A DNA stretch of 64,000 nt from Bacilli bacterium (GCA_028287395.1 JAQBPR010000191.1:20480-84479), one strand, 5' to 3'; shown: positions 49,424-60,484, counted from the stretch's first letter. The notes: generated by a model from the sequence alone, not told the origin. Program-made: numbers and translations.

Positions 49424-50007
49424 ATGAGCGTTCATTTACAAAACCCTCTAAAATCAGTAGGGCTAAAACTGTTTCTTATTTTTTTCGCCAGTATTCTGTT
49501 TTTTGAATTAACAGTAGGGTTAGCTTCCTATCAAATTTCTAAAAAAGTGATTAAGGCAGAAGTAGCGGACTCATCCATGCAAACGATTATTCAAGCAGGG
49601 GATAAGCTTGATACGATGTATGCATCTTTTGAGGACTTATCCACACAAATGATGCTGGATAAGGATCTGCAAGGCTTATTGGAAGACGTGGCGCAAGCTG
49701 ATAAAGACTCCTACCAGTTTCAGGAGATAGCTGGGAAAATAGAGGACAAGGTTCACATTTATGCCTACTCCAACAATTGAATGAGGTCAGTGTTTCTATT
49801 AGTGATTTGGACCAATCGCAGATTGTTCTCACGGATTCGATGACGAATGCAAGTGCATTAGCTGAACAATTTCTTGCAACCTCTGAAGAGGTTGCAAGCT
49901 TAGGGATGGAACAGTCAAGCATAAGCGGAGGCTTGGTTAAGCTTTCTGATAAGTTGGAGCAGCTTTCGAATTCATTAAAAGATTCATTAACGAAGTTTCA
50001 AATATAG
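49424..50007 (+). pseudogene. Methyl-accepting chemotaxis protein remnant with internal deletion and frameshift
   Basis: First ORF matches N-terminus and second ORF the extreme C-terminus of the MCP at 18779; HAMP and signalling core absent. Confidence 0.88.
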
Positions 50008-50073
50008 CCCTCCTTGCTTCATCGTTCATACAATAGCTATAATAAATAGAATAGATTTTGCGGGGGGCTTGCG

Positions 50074-52200
50074 ATGAAACAGGAAGGAATTTCTATGAAT
50101 TCTAGGCAACATCAAATTCTAGCGCTACTTCTCGATTCACACAGCCCAGTTACATTGAGGGAGATTTCCAATCAGCTTAAAATAAGCGTTCGAACCATTC
50201 AAAGGGAATTGGACGGTCTCAATCTATCACTAAAGATGTATGATCTGGTGATGGTTTTAAAACCTGGAGTTGGACTTCATTTAGAAGGTACAGATATCGC
50301 AAAAAAACAGCTTCTTAATCAACTTTCGGTTAGACATGGGAACAAAATTTTTTCTCCGGATGAAAGACAATATGTCTTGATGCAGCTTTTGCTCTCCCTT
50401 CGTGAGCCAACGAAGCTATTTTATTTCAGCAGCAGGCTGAAAGTGACGGAAGCCACGATCAGCACTGATTTAGATAAATTAGAGCCATGGTTTGCAAAAC
50501 ATTCGATCCAATTGGTTCGCAAACAAGGATTAGGCGTATTTATTGAAGGTAATGAGAAAAACATCCGCACAGCAATCATTGATCTACTGTATTTGCATTT
50601 TACGCAAGAACAATTGATGGATATTTTATCTTCGTATTCGTATACCTTCAGCGATAAAGTCAAACTGGAGCTATCGATTAGCAACCATTTACTTCACTTC
50701 ATTGAGCCAAAAACAATCGATCAGATTGAAAAGGTTGTCAAATTGACGGAAAAAATGCACGGCTATGAGATGGCGGATAGTGCTTATGTTGGATTTGTTA
50801 TCCATATTGCTTTGGCGGTCCAGCGCTTGAAGAATGGGGAACATATTGTTATTGATACGGATTCGTTGCAAAAATTAAAAACAACGGATGAATTTGATTG
50901 GGCGCTTCAAATGGCAAGGGAATTGAGTACCTTTCTCGAAATCGAGATTCCTGAGAGCGAAGTAGGCTATATCACCATGCATTTGCTAGGAGCCAAAGGC
51001 AAGCGAATTTTCTCTTTGCCCATTAAGCAAGAAACGCTCAATGTAAAAACTTACGTTCAGCAAATGATTCGAATTGTAGAAAATGAACTTAAGCTTGAAC
51101 TGGATCATGATGCCACCCTTATCGAGTCCTTAAGCACCCATTTAGAATCTGCCATAAACAGACTCCTACTTAACATGGATATCCGTAATCCGCTGCTGGA
51201 TCGTATTCGCTCAGAATATCCCGATGTTTTTTTGGCAGCATCCAAGGCAGCGCAATACTTAGAAAGTCAGCTGAAATGCGCTGTTCCAGAAGAAGAAATT
51301 GGTTATTTGGCTATGCACTTTGGCGCTGCAATAGTCAGAAAAACTGGAAAATCTCTTCGCGGCTACCGCATTCTGCTCGCTTGCGCAAGCGGTATGGGAA
51401 CCTCACGACTGCTTGCGGCACAAATCGAAAAAAATTTACCTCATATCCGCATTGTTGATATAGTATCGCTGCTTAATTTGGAGAAATGGTTGTCTAAAAA
51501 ACTTCCGGTTGATTTAATTATTTCCACAGTCCCGTTTGAGCATGAAAACTATCAGGTCATTGTGGTAAATTCCTTTTTGCACGAAACGGATATCGAATTG
51601 ATCGAAAAATATTTAGAGAATATTCCGATTTCCGTGAAGCCGCAGCAGGACGAAGGAGTAGAAATTGAGGATACTGTGATGAAAATTAATCGATATGGCG
51701 AGGCTGTCATGTTGTTGATGAATCACATATTCATTGTTTCGGAGCTAACCGCATCCTCGAAGGATGATGTGATTCATCAAGCATCCGCATTTGCGGGCAT
51801 CCAGCTTCAACGGGTGAATGTTCCATTGCTGGAAGATGAATTGTTGAATAGGGAAAGACTTGGGGGATTGGTTTTCGAGCAGGAAAAGTTCGCGATGCTC
51901 CATTGTCGAAGCGACGCCATCCATTCCATATGCATTTGCCTGTTTCGGTTGAACAACGATGTACAATGGCATAGCTTGGATCATGATTCACCCGTTAGCA
52001 CGGTTCTTATGCTGCTAGCGCCTAGCAGTTCTCCAAAGGAATACATCGAAATGATTAGTGAAATTAGCGCTGCGTTGATCGATGAGGACTTTCGCATCAG
52101 CTTGATCATGGATGATTATTCGACACTTAAAAATAAAATCAAAGCTGTTGTGAGCAAAGGGTATATAGCAAAAACGACCTCAGTATTTCGGAGGTCATGA
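50074..52200 (+). CDS. PRD-containing transcriptional activator, MtlR/BglG type with EIIB and EIIA-like domains
   Basis: HTH, two PRD regions, LLACASGMGTSRLL EIIB Cys motif; directly upstream of mtlA-like gene. Confidence 0.92.
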   Translation: MKQEGISMNSRQHQILALLLDSHSPVTLREISNQLKISVRTIQRELDGLNLSLKMYDLVMVLKPGVGLHLEGTDIAKKQLLNQLSVRHGNKIFSPDERQYVLMQLLLSLREPTKLFYFSSRLKVTEATISTDLDKLEPWFAKHSIQLVRKQGLGVFIEGNEKNIRTAIIDLLYLHFTQEQLMDILSSYSYTFSDKVKLELSISNHLLHFIEPKTIDQIEKVVKLTEKMHGYEMADSAYVGFVIHIALAVQRLKNGEHIVIDTDSLQKLKTTDEFDWALQMARELSTFLEIEIPESEVGYITMHLLGAKGKRIFSLPIKQETLNVKTYVQQMIRIVENELKLELDHDATLIESLSTHLESAINRLLLNMDIRNPLLDRIRSEYPDVFLAASKAAQYLESQLKCAVPEEEIGYLAMHFGAAIVRKTGKSLRGYRILLACASGMGTSRLLAAQIEKNLPHIRIVDIVSLLNLEKWLSKKLPVDLIISTVPFEHENYQVIVVNSFLHETDIELIEKYLENIPISVKPQQDEGVEIEDTVMKINRYGEAVMLLMNHIFIVSELTASSKDDVIHQASAFAGIQLQRVNVPLLEDELLNRERLGGLVFEQEKFAMLHCRSDAIHSICICLFRLNNDVQWHSLDHDSPVSTVLMLLAPSSSPKEYIEMISEISAALIDEDFRISLIMDDYSTLKNKIKAVVSKGYIAKTTSVFRRS

Positions 52201-54062
52201 TGAAAACACTGGATCGTATCGGACGTTTTTTAAGTGTGATGGTATTTCAAAATATTGCTGGTCTGATAGCTCTTGGAATACTTAGGGTTACTTTTGGAAC
52301 CAACGGTTGGTGGCCACTTCCTGGGATGAATGGTTTACTCACATCGATGACCCAATATTTTATACCGATTCTTTTCGGCTACACAGGTGGTAAAATGATT
52401 GGTGACCATCGAGGTGGAGTTGTTGCCGCTTTTGTTATCATCGGATTGGTGGCAGGAAATCCATCTACGTATTCGATGATATTGCCTGCCATGCTCATTG
52501 GTCCGGCAATTGGACTGATTATTAAAAAAATAGATAAATGGCTTGAGGGTCGCATCCCATTAGGGCTGGAATTGTTATGTTATAATGCAGCCGCTGGCTT
52601 TATTGGCGTACTGTTTACGATGGTGGCCTATTATTATATTTCTCCCGCTTTTGCCCAAGGTTTATATGTTGTTGTAGTAGGTTCAGCCAAGCTGGTATCG
52701 TCGGGATATTTGTGGCTCATTGCGCTTGTAATCGAACCGGTTAAAACACTGTTTTTTAACAATGTGATCAATCACGGACTCCTTGAACCTTTGGGTATCA
52801 ATCAAACCAAGGAATTAGGAAAGTCTATCTTTTTTCTCCTTGAGAGCAACCCAGGTCCGGGGTTTGGTTTGTTAATGGCCTATTATATTCGGTCTATAAG
52901 ATCAGAAAAAGGAAATGCAAGATCGGCGGTAGTTATTCAGCTTATCGGAGGCATCCATGAGGTCTACTTCCCTTATGTTTTAAGATTGCCGTTATTGATC
53001 CTTCCATTGATTTTGGGAGGGATGGCAGGAGATTTTATCTTTAGTTTTTTACATGCCGGGCTTGTAGCTACTCCCTCTCCCGGAAGTATTTTGGCTTTGC
53101 TGCTGCTGGCTCCCAAAGGTATGCATATCTTCGTATTAGTAGGCTTTAGCACTTCGGCTTGCGTTAGTTTTTTGGGCTGTATCTATGTACTGTCTAGGAC
53201 TATAACCGAATCAAACGATTTCGCGGATGCTAAAAGGGTACCTGTCAAACAACAGATACTGTCAAATACAGAAAAGAAGCGTGTTAAACTTGCGCAAAAG
53301 GTTTTCTTTGCCTGTGATGCCGGGATGGGTTCGAGTGCAATGGGAGCCGCTTTATTGCGCAAAAAACTGAAGGAGGCTGATTTATACTTTCTTGTCGATA
53401 ACTGTTCGGTGGATGATCTCTCGGATGATGCAGATATTGTCATATCACACGTTCAGTTAACAGAACGTGCAAAGGCTTCAGCCCCATATGCACGACACTT
53501 TTCGATAAATTCATTTTTGGATCATGCTTTTTATGAGGAGCTGGTGGATTGCTTAAAACAGGAGCAGAGCGATACTCTTCATAAAGAAAAGACCCTGCTT
53601 GTAGACCTGACTGTCTTTACGCCAGAGCATATTATGCTGCAGATGAATGCGAAAGATAAATGGGAAGCGATCGGACAAATTGGACAGATGTTAACCCGTA
53701 TGGGTCATGTCGAAGAAGCGTTTGTTCAAGAAATGTGCCAAAGAGAGCAAGTGCTGTCTACTTATATCGGAAACGGTGTCGCTATTCCGCATGGAATGAA
53801 TGGAGAAAGCAGCCATATCCTAAAATCCGGAATTGCAATTGTTCAGTACCCGAATGGGATTGATTTTGGGAACGGGGATACTGCCTTTCTGCTCATTGCT
53901 GTTGTAGGGCGTCATTCCGAGAGGCTTGGACTTATTTCCCAAATTGCTTTTATGATCGATGAAGTTGAATTCGTAAAGCAACTGATTGAAGCAAAAAGCA
54001 AGCAAGAAATTTACGATCTCGTTTACAGCAGCTTTATGGAAATGGAACGGATCAGATCATAG
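52197..54062 (+). CDS. PTS mannitol-type EIICBA (fused)
   Basis: IQLIGGIHEVYFPYVL EIIC, FACDAGMGSSAMGAALLRKKL EIIB, STYIGNGVAIPHG EIIA active-site motifs. Confidence 0.92.
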   Translation: MMKTLDRIGRFLSVMVFQNIAGLIALGILRVTFGTNGWWPLPGMNGLLTSMTQYFIPILFGYTGGKMIGDHRGGVVAAFVIIGLVAGNPSTYSMILPAMLIGPAIGLIIKKIDKWLEGRIPLGLELLCYNAAAGFIGVLFTMVAYYYISPAFAQGLYVVVVGSAKLVSSGYLWLIALVIEPVKTLFFNNVINHGLLEPLGINQTKELGKSIFFLLESNPGPGFGLLMAYYIRSIRSEKGNARSAVVIQLIGGIHEVYFPYVLRLPLLILPLILGGMAGDFIFSFLHAGLVATPSPGSILALLLLAPKGMHIFVLVGFSTSACVSFLGCIYVLSRTITESNDFADAKRVPVKQQILSNTEKKRVKLAQKVFFACDAGMGSSAMGAALLRKKLKEADLYFLVDNCSVDDLSDDADIVISHVQLTERAKASAPYARHFSINSFLDHAFYEELVDCLKQEQSDTLHKEKTLLVDLTVFTPEHIMLQMNAKDKWEAIGQIGQMLTRMGHVEEAFVQEMCQREQVLSTYIGNGVAIPHGMNGESSHILKSGIAIVQYPNGIDFGNGDTAFLLIAVVGRHSERLGLISQIAFMIDEVEFVKQLIEAKSKQEIYDLVYSSFMEMERIRS

Positions 54063-54079
54063 AGGGAGAAATAATAAAT

Positions 54080-54346
54080 ATGCTAAAACAAGAAGCCATT
54101 GTTGGTTATAGAACGGGACTTCACGCACGGCCAGCCAAGCTTTTTATGACGGAAGCCCAAAAATTCGTTTCCAATATATCCGTACAGTACAAGGATCGTA
54201 TAGCTGATGGCAAGAGTATCATCAGTCTTCTTCAGTTAGGAGCTTCTCAAGGAGAAGAGGTATGGATTTGTGCAGACGGTGCTGACGAGGAGATGGCCGT
54301 TAAGGTGTTAACTGATTTGCTGCAAAGACTCGATGAATCTAATTAA
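54080..54346 (+). CDS. HPr-family phosphocarrier protein
   Basis: GYRTGLHARPAKLF (His15) and ADGKSIISLLQLG (Ser46 region). Confidence 0.92.
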   Translation: MLKQEAIVGYRTGLHARPAKLFMTEAQKFVSNISVQYKDRIADGKSIISLLQLGASQGEEVWICADGADEEMAVKVLTDLLQRLDESN

Positions 54347-54357
54347 CCCTAGAAGGA

Positions 54358-55374
54358 GTGGGAAATGTGAAAACAAATAAAATCATTGCCTTTGGTGAAG
54401 CTTTAATTGATTTTGTATCTTTAGAATCTGGATGCGGGCTGGAAGATGCTCATGGTTTTGCTAAAGCAGCGGGAGGCGCTCCCGCAAATGTAGCGGCTGC
54501 CGTCGCGAAGCTTGGCGGTAAGGCTGGTTTTATTGGAAAGGTGGGGAAGGATCCTTTCGGTTATTTTTTAAGAAATACATTGCAGGAAATCGGTGTTGAA
54601 GTTTCCCATCTTCTTCATTCAAATGAAGCGAAGACAACTTTGGCCTTTGTTTCCTTACAAGAGAATGGAGAAAGAGACTTTATGTTTTATCGGCAGCCTG
54701 GGGCAGATATGCTGCTGAATGTCTCTGATATAAACGAATCTTATATCCAAAGTGCAGCGATTTTTCATTTCGGCTCCATATCGTTAGGCTCTGAGCCTAT
54801 TCGTGAGGCTACACTACATGCGATTCGGATTGCTAAAGCGGCAAACGCAGTGATTTCATTCGATCCGAATTGGCGTCCAGCACTATGGGATAGTCCGAAT
54901 CAAGCTTTATATGAATTTGGCAATGTTCTTTCTTTCGTAGATATCATTAAATTAAATGAAGAGGAGATTGAATTTTTTACAGGAACAACTAAACCCCAGG
55001 AGGCTGCAGAACGATTACATATTAAAGGGATTTCGTTGGTAACCATTACGCTTGGTGAAAAGGGATGTTACTACTCTTACGCCAAGGAAGATTTCAAAAC
55101 AACGGGATTTTGCCCTGGTTTTTCCGTTATACCTCTAGATACTACTGGGGCCGGCGACTCCTTTATAGGAGGTTTGTTAACTCGGTTATTAGAAACTTCT
55201 GTAATTCATGCTGCAGAAATTTCTTTAGGCAGCTTTAATTGGTCTGTCGATGATTTTAAAGAAGCAGTAAGATTTGCCGTGGTTACAAGCGCACTAACGG
55301 TTACAAAAAAGGGGGGGATCCCCGCTTTGCCGCATCGTGAAGAAGTAGAGGGCATATTACAATCTGAGAAGTGA
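54358..55374 (+). CDS. PfkB-family carbohydrate kinase (fructokinase-like)
   Basis: AAGGAPANVAAAVAKLGG and LDTTGAGDSFIGGLL. Confidence 0.93.
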   Translation: MGNVKTNKIIAFGEALIDFVSLESGCGLEDAHGFAKAAGGAPANVAAAVAKLGGKAGFIGKVGKDPFGYFLRNTLQEIGVEVSHLLHSNEAKTTLAFVSLQENGERDFMFYRQPGADMLLNVSDINESYIQSAAIFHFGSISLGSEPIREATLHAIRIAKAANAVISFDPNWRPALWDSPNQALYEFGNVLSFVDIIKLNEEEIEFFTGTTKPQEAAERLHIKGISLVTITLGEKGCYYSYAKEDFKTTGFCPGFSVIPLDTTGAGDSFIGGLLTRLLETSVIHAAEISLGSFNWSVDDFKEAVRFAVVTSALTVTKKGGIPALPHREEVEGILQSEK

Positions 55375-55478
55375 GAAACGACATTATACAAGGTTCTAAC
55401 AATTTTGGGGTTAAGGGGTATATACATTTCATTTAAAATAGGTATAATAATAGTTAATAATAATCGAATAGTATTGAA

Positions 55479-55602
55479 TTTCTTATCAAGAGTAGGTGGA
55501 GGGACTAGCCCGATGACACCCGGCAACCGACAAACCTTGGAAACAAGGTATGAACGGTGCTAAATCTTGCAGGAACCCTGGAGTTTCTGAGAGATGAGAG
55601 AG
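55479..55602 (+). ncRNA. SAM-I (S-box) riboswitch
   Basis: cttatcaagagtaggtggagggactagcccgatgacacccggcaacc...ggtgctaaatcttgcag...gagagatgagaga. Confidence 0.97.
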
Positions 55603-55620
55603 GACATGTTTTATTTCTGT

Positions 55621-55651
55621 GGCCTTTCTCTCTTTGAGAAAGGTCATTTTT
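55621..55651 (+). terminator. Riboswitch expression-platform terminator
   Basis: ggcctttctc-tctt-tgagaaaggtcattttt. Confidence 0.85.
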
Positions 55652-55680
55652 GTTCGAAATCACACAAAGGAGTGAGTCGG

Positions 55681-56592
55681 ATGCCCATTAAAATTCCCGA
55701 TGATTTGCCAGCAAAAGAAATATTAAATCAGGAAAATGTATTCGTGATGAATGAAAGTGAAGCGTATCAACAAGATATACGTCCGTTGCGCATAGTCATC
55801 CTTAATTTAATGCCTACAAAAGAAACGACGGAAACGCAAATTTTACGTTTATTAGCCAATACACCGTTACAGGTGGAATTTGTATTGCTTCATCCGAAAA
55901 CGCATATTTCTAAAAACACATCTGCTGAGCATCTGGAAACCTTTTATAAAACTTTCGAGGATATCGAGCATGAACGTTTTGACGGGATGATTATTACAGG
56001 CGCACCCGTTGAGCAACTTGAATTTGAGGAAGTAACCTATTGGGAAGAATTACAGCAAATCATGAATTGGAGCAAGAAAAATGTAACCTCTACCCTGCAT
56101 ATTTGTTGGGCGGCACAGGCTGGTTTGAAGCATCATTTCGGTGTACCTAAATACTCACTTAACGAAAAAATGTTCGGCGTATTCCCCCATACGATAAATC
56201 GCAGCAATGTCATGTTATTTCGTGGCTTTGACGAAGTGTTCTATGTGCCGCAATCCCGACACACTGAAGTGCGTCGTGAGGATTTTGCCGGAATTGATGA
56301 GATTGAGGTTTTGTCGGAATCGGAAGAAGCAGGCATATATATTGCCGCATCGAAGGATGGCAGGCAAATCTTTGTAACAGGCCATTCTGAATATGACCCT
56401 TTAACCTTAAAGGCTGAATACGATCGTGACGCGAGCAAAGGATTAAAGATTGCCGTACCGCGCAATTATTATCCGCAGGATGATCCAACGAAAATGCCTG
56501 TTACGCAATGGCGAGCGCATGCTAATCTGTTGTTTTCCAACTGGCTCAATTATTATGTTTACCAAAAAACGCCTTTTGACTGGAATATATAA
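55681..56592 (+). CDS. metA: Homoserine O-acyltransferase
   Basis: [50 protein letters not shown]. Confidence 0.96.
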   Translation: MPIKIPDDLPAKEILNQENVFVMNESEAYQQDIRPLRIVILNLMPTKETTETQILRLLANTPLQVEFVLLHPKTHISKNTSAEHLETFYKTFEDIEHERFDGMIITGAPVEQLEFEEVTYWEELQQIMNWSKKNVTSTLHICWAAQAGLKHHFGVPKYSLNEKMFGVFPHTINRSNVMLFRGFDEVFYVPQSRHTEVRREDFAGIDEIEVLSESEEAGIYIAASKDGRQIFVTGHSEYDPLTLKAEYDRDASKGLKIAVPRNYYPQDDPTKMPVTQWRAHANLLFSNWLNYYVYQKTPFDWNI

Positions 56593-56627
56593 AAAATCTG
56601 CGACCAATGAGAGGAGACTATACCATC

Positions 56628-57779
56628 ATGAAAATTGAAAGTCGTTTAGCGCAAATCGGTTCACTTTCGGAACCTGTAACCGGAGCAGTAAGCTTTCCAA
56701 TTTATCAATCAACGGCATTTCGCCATCCGCGTTTAGGCCAAAGTACAGGCTTTGATTATGCCCGGACGAAAAGCCCAACACGGTCCGTTCTGGATCAAGC
56801 CATTGCAGAGCTGGAAAGCGGTGACGCCGGGTTTTCATGCAGCTCAGGCATGGCTGCTCTGCAAACGATATTTGCTTTATTCAGCCAAGGCGATCATTTG
56901 CTGGTATCGCTTGATCTTTACGGTGGTACTTATCGTTTACTGGAAAAAGTTATGTCTCGCTTTGGCGTTTCTGCGACTTATGTAGATACCAATGATTTGG
57001 CAGCGCTGGAAGCGAATCGCCGTCCCGGAACAAAAGCCGTTCTAATCGAAACACCAACGAATCCGCTCATGATGATTACCGATTTGCCGAAGGTGTGCGC
57101 ATGGGCGAAGCAGCAGGGCTTCATTACGATCGTGGACAACACGCTGTTAACGCCGTTTTTCCAGCGTCCTATTGAGCATGGCGCTGATATTGTCATTCAT
57201 AGCGCGACCAAATACTTGGGCGGGCATAATGACGTGCTTGCCGGATTAATTGTGACCAAAGGAAAAGAGCTGTCCGAGCAAATTGGTTTTTTGCACAACT
57301 CCATTGGTGCTGTTTTAGGGCCACAGGATAGCTGGCTATTAATGAGGGGAATGAAAACATTAGCGCTCCGCATGGAACGCCATCAATTCAATGCGACGAA
57401 AATTGCTGCGTTTCTTTCTACTCACCCTATGGTTGAACAAGTATACTATCCCGGATTGGAAAGTCATCCCGATTATGAAATTCAGCAGCGTCAATCTTCC
57501 GGAAACACCGGTATTTTCTCTTTTAAAATGAAAGAGGCTGGCAGTATTGAACCGATCTTACGCAGCATTAAGCTGATTGCTTTTGCCGAAAGTCTAGGCG
57601 GGGTAGAATCGTTAATGACTTATCCAGCAGTACAAACACATGCTGATATTCCGGAAGAAATTCGTCAGCGTATTGGTTTAGATGATCGCTTACTCCGTTT
57701 TTCAGTAGGCATCGAACATGTGGACGATTTGATTGCTGATCTTACGAATGCTTTTGAAATCGCCAAAAACGAGTTTTAG
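56628..57779 (+). CDS. Cystathionine gamma-synthase / O-acylhomoserine sulfhydrylase-type PLP enzyme
   Basis: Cys/Met metabolism PLP family; FSCSSGMAALQTIF, HSATKYLGGHNDVLAG. Confidence 0.9.
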   Translation: MKIESRLAQIGSLSEPVTGAVSFPIYQSTAFRHPRLGQSTGFDYARTKSPTRSVLDQAIAELESGDAGFSCSSGMAALQTIFALFSQGDHLLVSLDLYGGTYRLLEKVMSRFGVSATYVDTNDLAALEANRRPGTKAVLIETPTNPLMMITDLPKVCAWAKQQGFITIVDNTLLTPFFQRPIEHGADIVIHSATKYLGGHNDVLAGLIVTKGKELSEQIGFLHNSIGAVLGPQDSWLLMRGMKTLALRMERHQFNATKIAAFLSTHPMVEQVYYPGLESHPDYEIQQRQSSGNTGIFSFKMKEAGSIEPILRSIKLIAFAESLGGVESLMTYPAVQTHADIPEEIRQRIGLDDRLLRFSVGIEHVDDLIADLTNAFEIAKNEF

Positions 57780-57792
57780 AGGAGGGTTTTCC

Positions 57793-58965
57793 GTGGAACA
57801 CAAGAAAAAACATGAAGCGACAAAAAATACGAACTTTGCTACTCGATTGATTCATTTTGGCGCGGAAATCGATCCTCAAACAGGGGCCTCAAGTGTACCG
57901 CTCTATCAAGCTTCGACATTTCATCACTTTTCGTTGGAAAACCCTCCGGAATTTGACTATACTCGTTCAGGAAATCCAACACGACAGGCACTAGAAGACT
58001 ATATTGCCATGCTCGAAGGCGGTGTGCGCGGCTTTGCCTTTTCCTCCGGAATGGCGGCTATTTCCGCTGCCTTTATGCTATTGTCTGCGGGAGATCATGT
58101 CATTTGTACAGAGGATGTTTACGGTGGTACTTATCGACTTCTCACAACCATTTTGAGTAGAATGAACATTGAAACGACCTTTGTCGATATGACTGAAATA
58201 GAGCAAGTAAAAGCGGCTTTGAAATCGAATACGAAAGCGGTCTTTATAGAGACGCCCTCTAATCCAACCTTGAAAATAACCGACATTGCTGAAGTAAGTG
58301 AATGGGCCCAAACTCAGGGTTTGTTAACTATGCTCGATAATACATTTATGACTCCATATCATCAAAGGCCTATTGAATTTGGCATTGATATCGTGCTGCA
58401 TAGTGCGACTAAATTTTTAGGTGGACATAGTGATTTACTTGCAGGACTAGCTGTCGTTCGTACCGAAAGCTTAGGTCACAGATTGAAGCAAATTCAGAAC
58501 GGGCTCGGTAATGTGCTAGGTGTGCAGGATAGCTGGCTGCTTATTCGCGGAATGAAGACACTGCAAGCCCGAATGGAATTCTCGGAAAAAAGCGCTCGTC
58601 GTCTTGCAGAATGGCTTTCGGAGCAATCTTCAGTTGTTAAGGTCTATTATCCAGGTCTTACAACCCATCCGAGAAAAGATATCCATGAAAAGCAATCGCT
58701 TGGATACGGAGCCGTGGTTTCTTTTGATGTGGGTTCAGGTGAGAGAGCCAGGCAAGTGCTAGCGAAAGTCGCGATCCCGCTTGTTGCGGTCAGCTTAGGG
58801 GCTGTTGAAAGTATACTTTCTTATCCGGCCATGATGTCGCACGCTGCTATGCCGCTTGAAGTCAGGCATCAACGAGGAATCACGGATGGTCTCTTGAGAT
58901 ATTCAGTCGGTCTTGAGCATAGCGATGATATTATCAATGATTTGGAACAGGCTTTGAAAAAATAG
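57793..58965 (+). CDS. metC: Cystathionine beta-lyase-type PLP enzyme; GTG start at 57793
   Basis: FDYTRSGNPTRQALE, LHSATKFLGGHSDLLAGL; adjacent to gamma-synthase. Confidence 0.88.
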   Translation: MEHKKKHEATKNTNFATRLIHFGAEIDPQTGASSVPLYQASTFHHFSLENPPEFDYTRSGNPTRQALEDYIAMLEGGVRGFAFSSGMAAISAAFMLLSAGDHVICTEDVYGGTYRLLTTILSRMNIETTFVDMTEIEQVKAALKSNTKAVFIETPSNPTLKITDIAEVSEWAQTQGLLTMLDNTFMTPYHQRPIEFGIDIVLHSATKFLGGHSDLLAGLAVVRTESLGHRLKQIQNGLGNVLGVQDSWLLIRGMKTLQARMEFSEKSARRLAEWLSEQSSVVKVYYPGLTTHPRKDIHEKQSLGYGAVVSFDVGSGERARQVLAKVAIPLVAVSLGAVESILSYPAMMSHAAMPLEVRHQRGITDGLLRYSVGLEHSDDIINDLEQALKK

Positions 58966-59116
58966 TTCTAAAGTAGGGTTAAATTAGTGAAAAAAGGTTA
59001 ATTTTGGCTACAATTCGACTTCATTTTAATAGCAAAATATGTTAAGCTAATGTTATTGATGTTAATATTCTCCAAACATCTTAATAAGGTCATAATGTCA
59101 GGGTAGGAGGACAGCG

Positions 59117-60484
59117 ATGAGGTATTCTATGACCGATAAGTGGAATAAACGTTTCAAATTGCTTTGGTCATTGCCTTTTCCAAATCGAGCATTGAGGTAT
59201 TTTCCACCGGAATTCACCATTCGCGATCCACTCCTTTCCCTAGTTCATGCATATCGCCGTAAAGGCAATCACTTCGCATTACTCGTCATTCATTTGGGGC
59301 AATTCCAGAATTTAATGGCGAAATACCCATTAGCTTACTCAAAAAAGCTGCAGCAACAACTCAAAAGTGAATTTGTTGAAGTTCTTAAGCGGAATTATTC
59401 AGATCAAGAGGTTTTAGGAGTTAAACAGTTTAGTTCGGATGATTTTACAGTTTTCCTGAAAATCAACCAAAGCTTAACTTACGAAGATTTACATACGAAG
59501 GAAGTTTTATTCCGAAAAGATGTGGATCAAAGTTTAAATTTATTGATGGAGCAAAAATTGCACAGCCGCTTGAAATTCCAATCTGGCAGTATGATTGTGG
59601 GTCAGAGTTTGGAGAATACAGATGCGGTAATACAAGCAGGTTATTATTATGTGCTTTCGATTGCAGTTGAAAAGCTGCCTTCCCATTTTGCGCCGTATCG
59701 ACAGAAATTGCAGCAAGTTATTAATGATAAGGCTATTTATGTATTAACTCAACCGATCATGTGCTTGGATAATGGAGAGATTTTTGGTTGGGAAGTGCTG
59801 ACTCGGGGGCCGCAGCATTCGCCATTTCATACGCCTACGGAATTATTTGAGTTTGCTCATCAAGCCGATATGCTGCACGAGTTAGAATTCCTTGTTGTTG
59901 AGAAAGCTTTTCAAGAAATATCCGGACGTAATATTAAGGAACAAGTATTTATTAACATCACTCCTGTTACGCTATTGCAGCCCGCATTATTAACGCATCT
60001 TATACTTTGCATGGAGCAGTATCCGAAAATCTTGCCGTCGCAAATTATTTTTGAAATTACGGAGAGACATTCCATTCGCGATTTCGAACATATGGGCACG
60101 ATTCTACACGCTTATAGGAAGCATGGCTTTCGCTTCGCTGTGGATGATGCAGGGGCTGGGTATTCTAGCTTACAATCGATTTCTGAATTAGTTCCGGACA
60201 TCATTAAAATTGACAAGTCGGTCATTCAAAATATTGATCAAATTGCAGTGAAACAATCGCTTCTTAAAGCATTATTGTTTTTTGCCGAAGATATTAAATG
60301 CCAAGTTATCGCTGAAGGTGTTGAACGTGTGGAAGAAGCAAACGTGCTGTTTGAACATCAAGTTCCGATGGGACAAGGCTATTATTTTGCAAAGCCGGAG
60401 CGAATGCAGTTTGACTACGCGCGGACGCATGTTCCCCATTTAAAGGAAAAAATAATGAAACTGCGTGCAGCCTATAACTTGTAA
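59117..60484 (+). CDS. EAL-domain (c-di-GMP phosphodiesterase-like) protein
   Basis: GWEVLTRGP, FEITERHSI, FAVDDAGAGYSSL, IKIDKSVI, VIAEGVE motifs. Confidence 0.9.
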   Translation: MRYSMTDKWNKRFKLLWSLPFPNRALRYFPPEFTIRDPLLSLVHAYRRKGNHFALLVIHLGQFQNLMAKYPLAYSKKLQQQLKSEFVEVLKRNYSDQEVLGVKQFSSDDFTVFLKINQSLTYEDLHTKEVLFRKDVDQSLNLLMEQKLHSRLKFQSGSMIVGQSLENTDAVIQAGYYYVLSIAVEKLPSHFAPYRQKLQQVINDKAIYVLTQPIMCLDNGEIFGWEVLTRGPQHSPFHTPTELFEFAHQADMLHELEFLVVEKAFQEISGRNIKEQVFINITPVTLLQPALLTHLILCMEQYPKILPSQIIFEITERHSIRDFEHMGTILHAYRKHGFRFAVDDAGAGYSSLQSISELVPDIIKIDKSVIQNIDQIAVKQSLLKALLFFAEDIKCQVIAEGVERVEEANVLFEHQVPMGQGYYFAKPERMQFDYARTHVPHLKEKIMKLRAAYNL

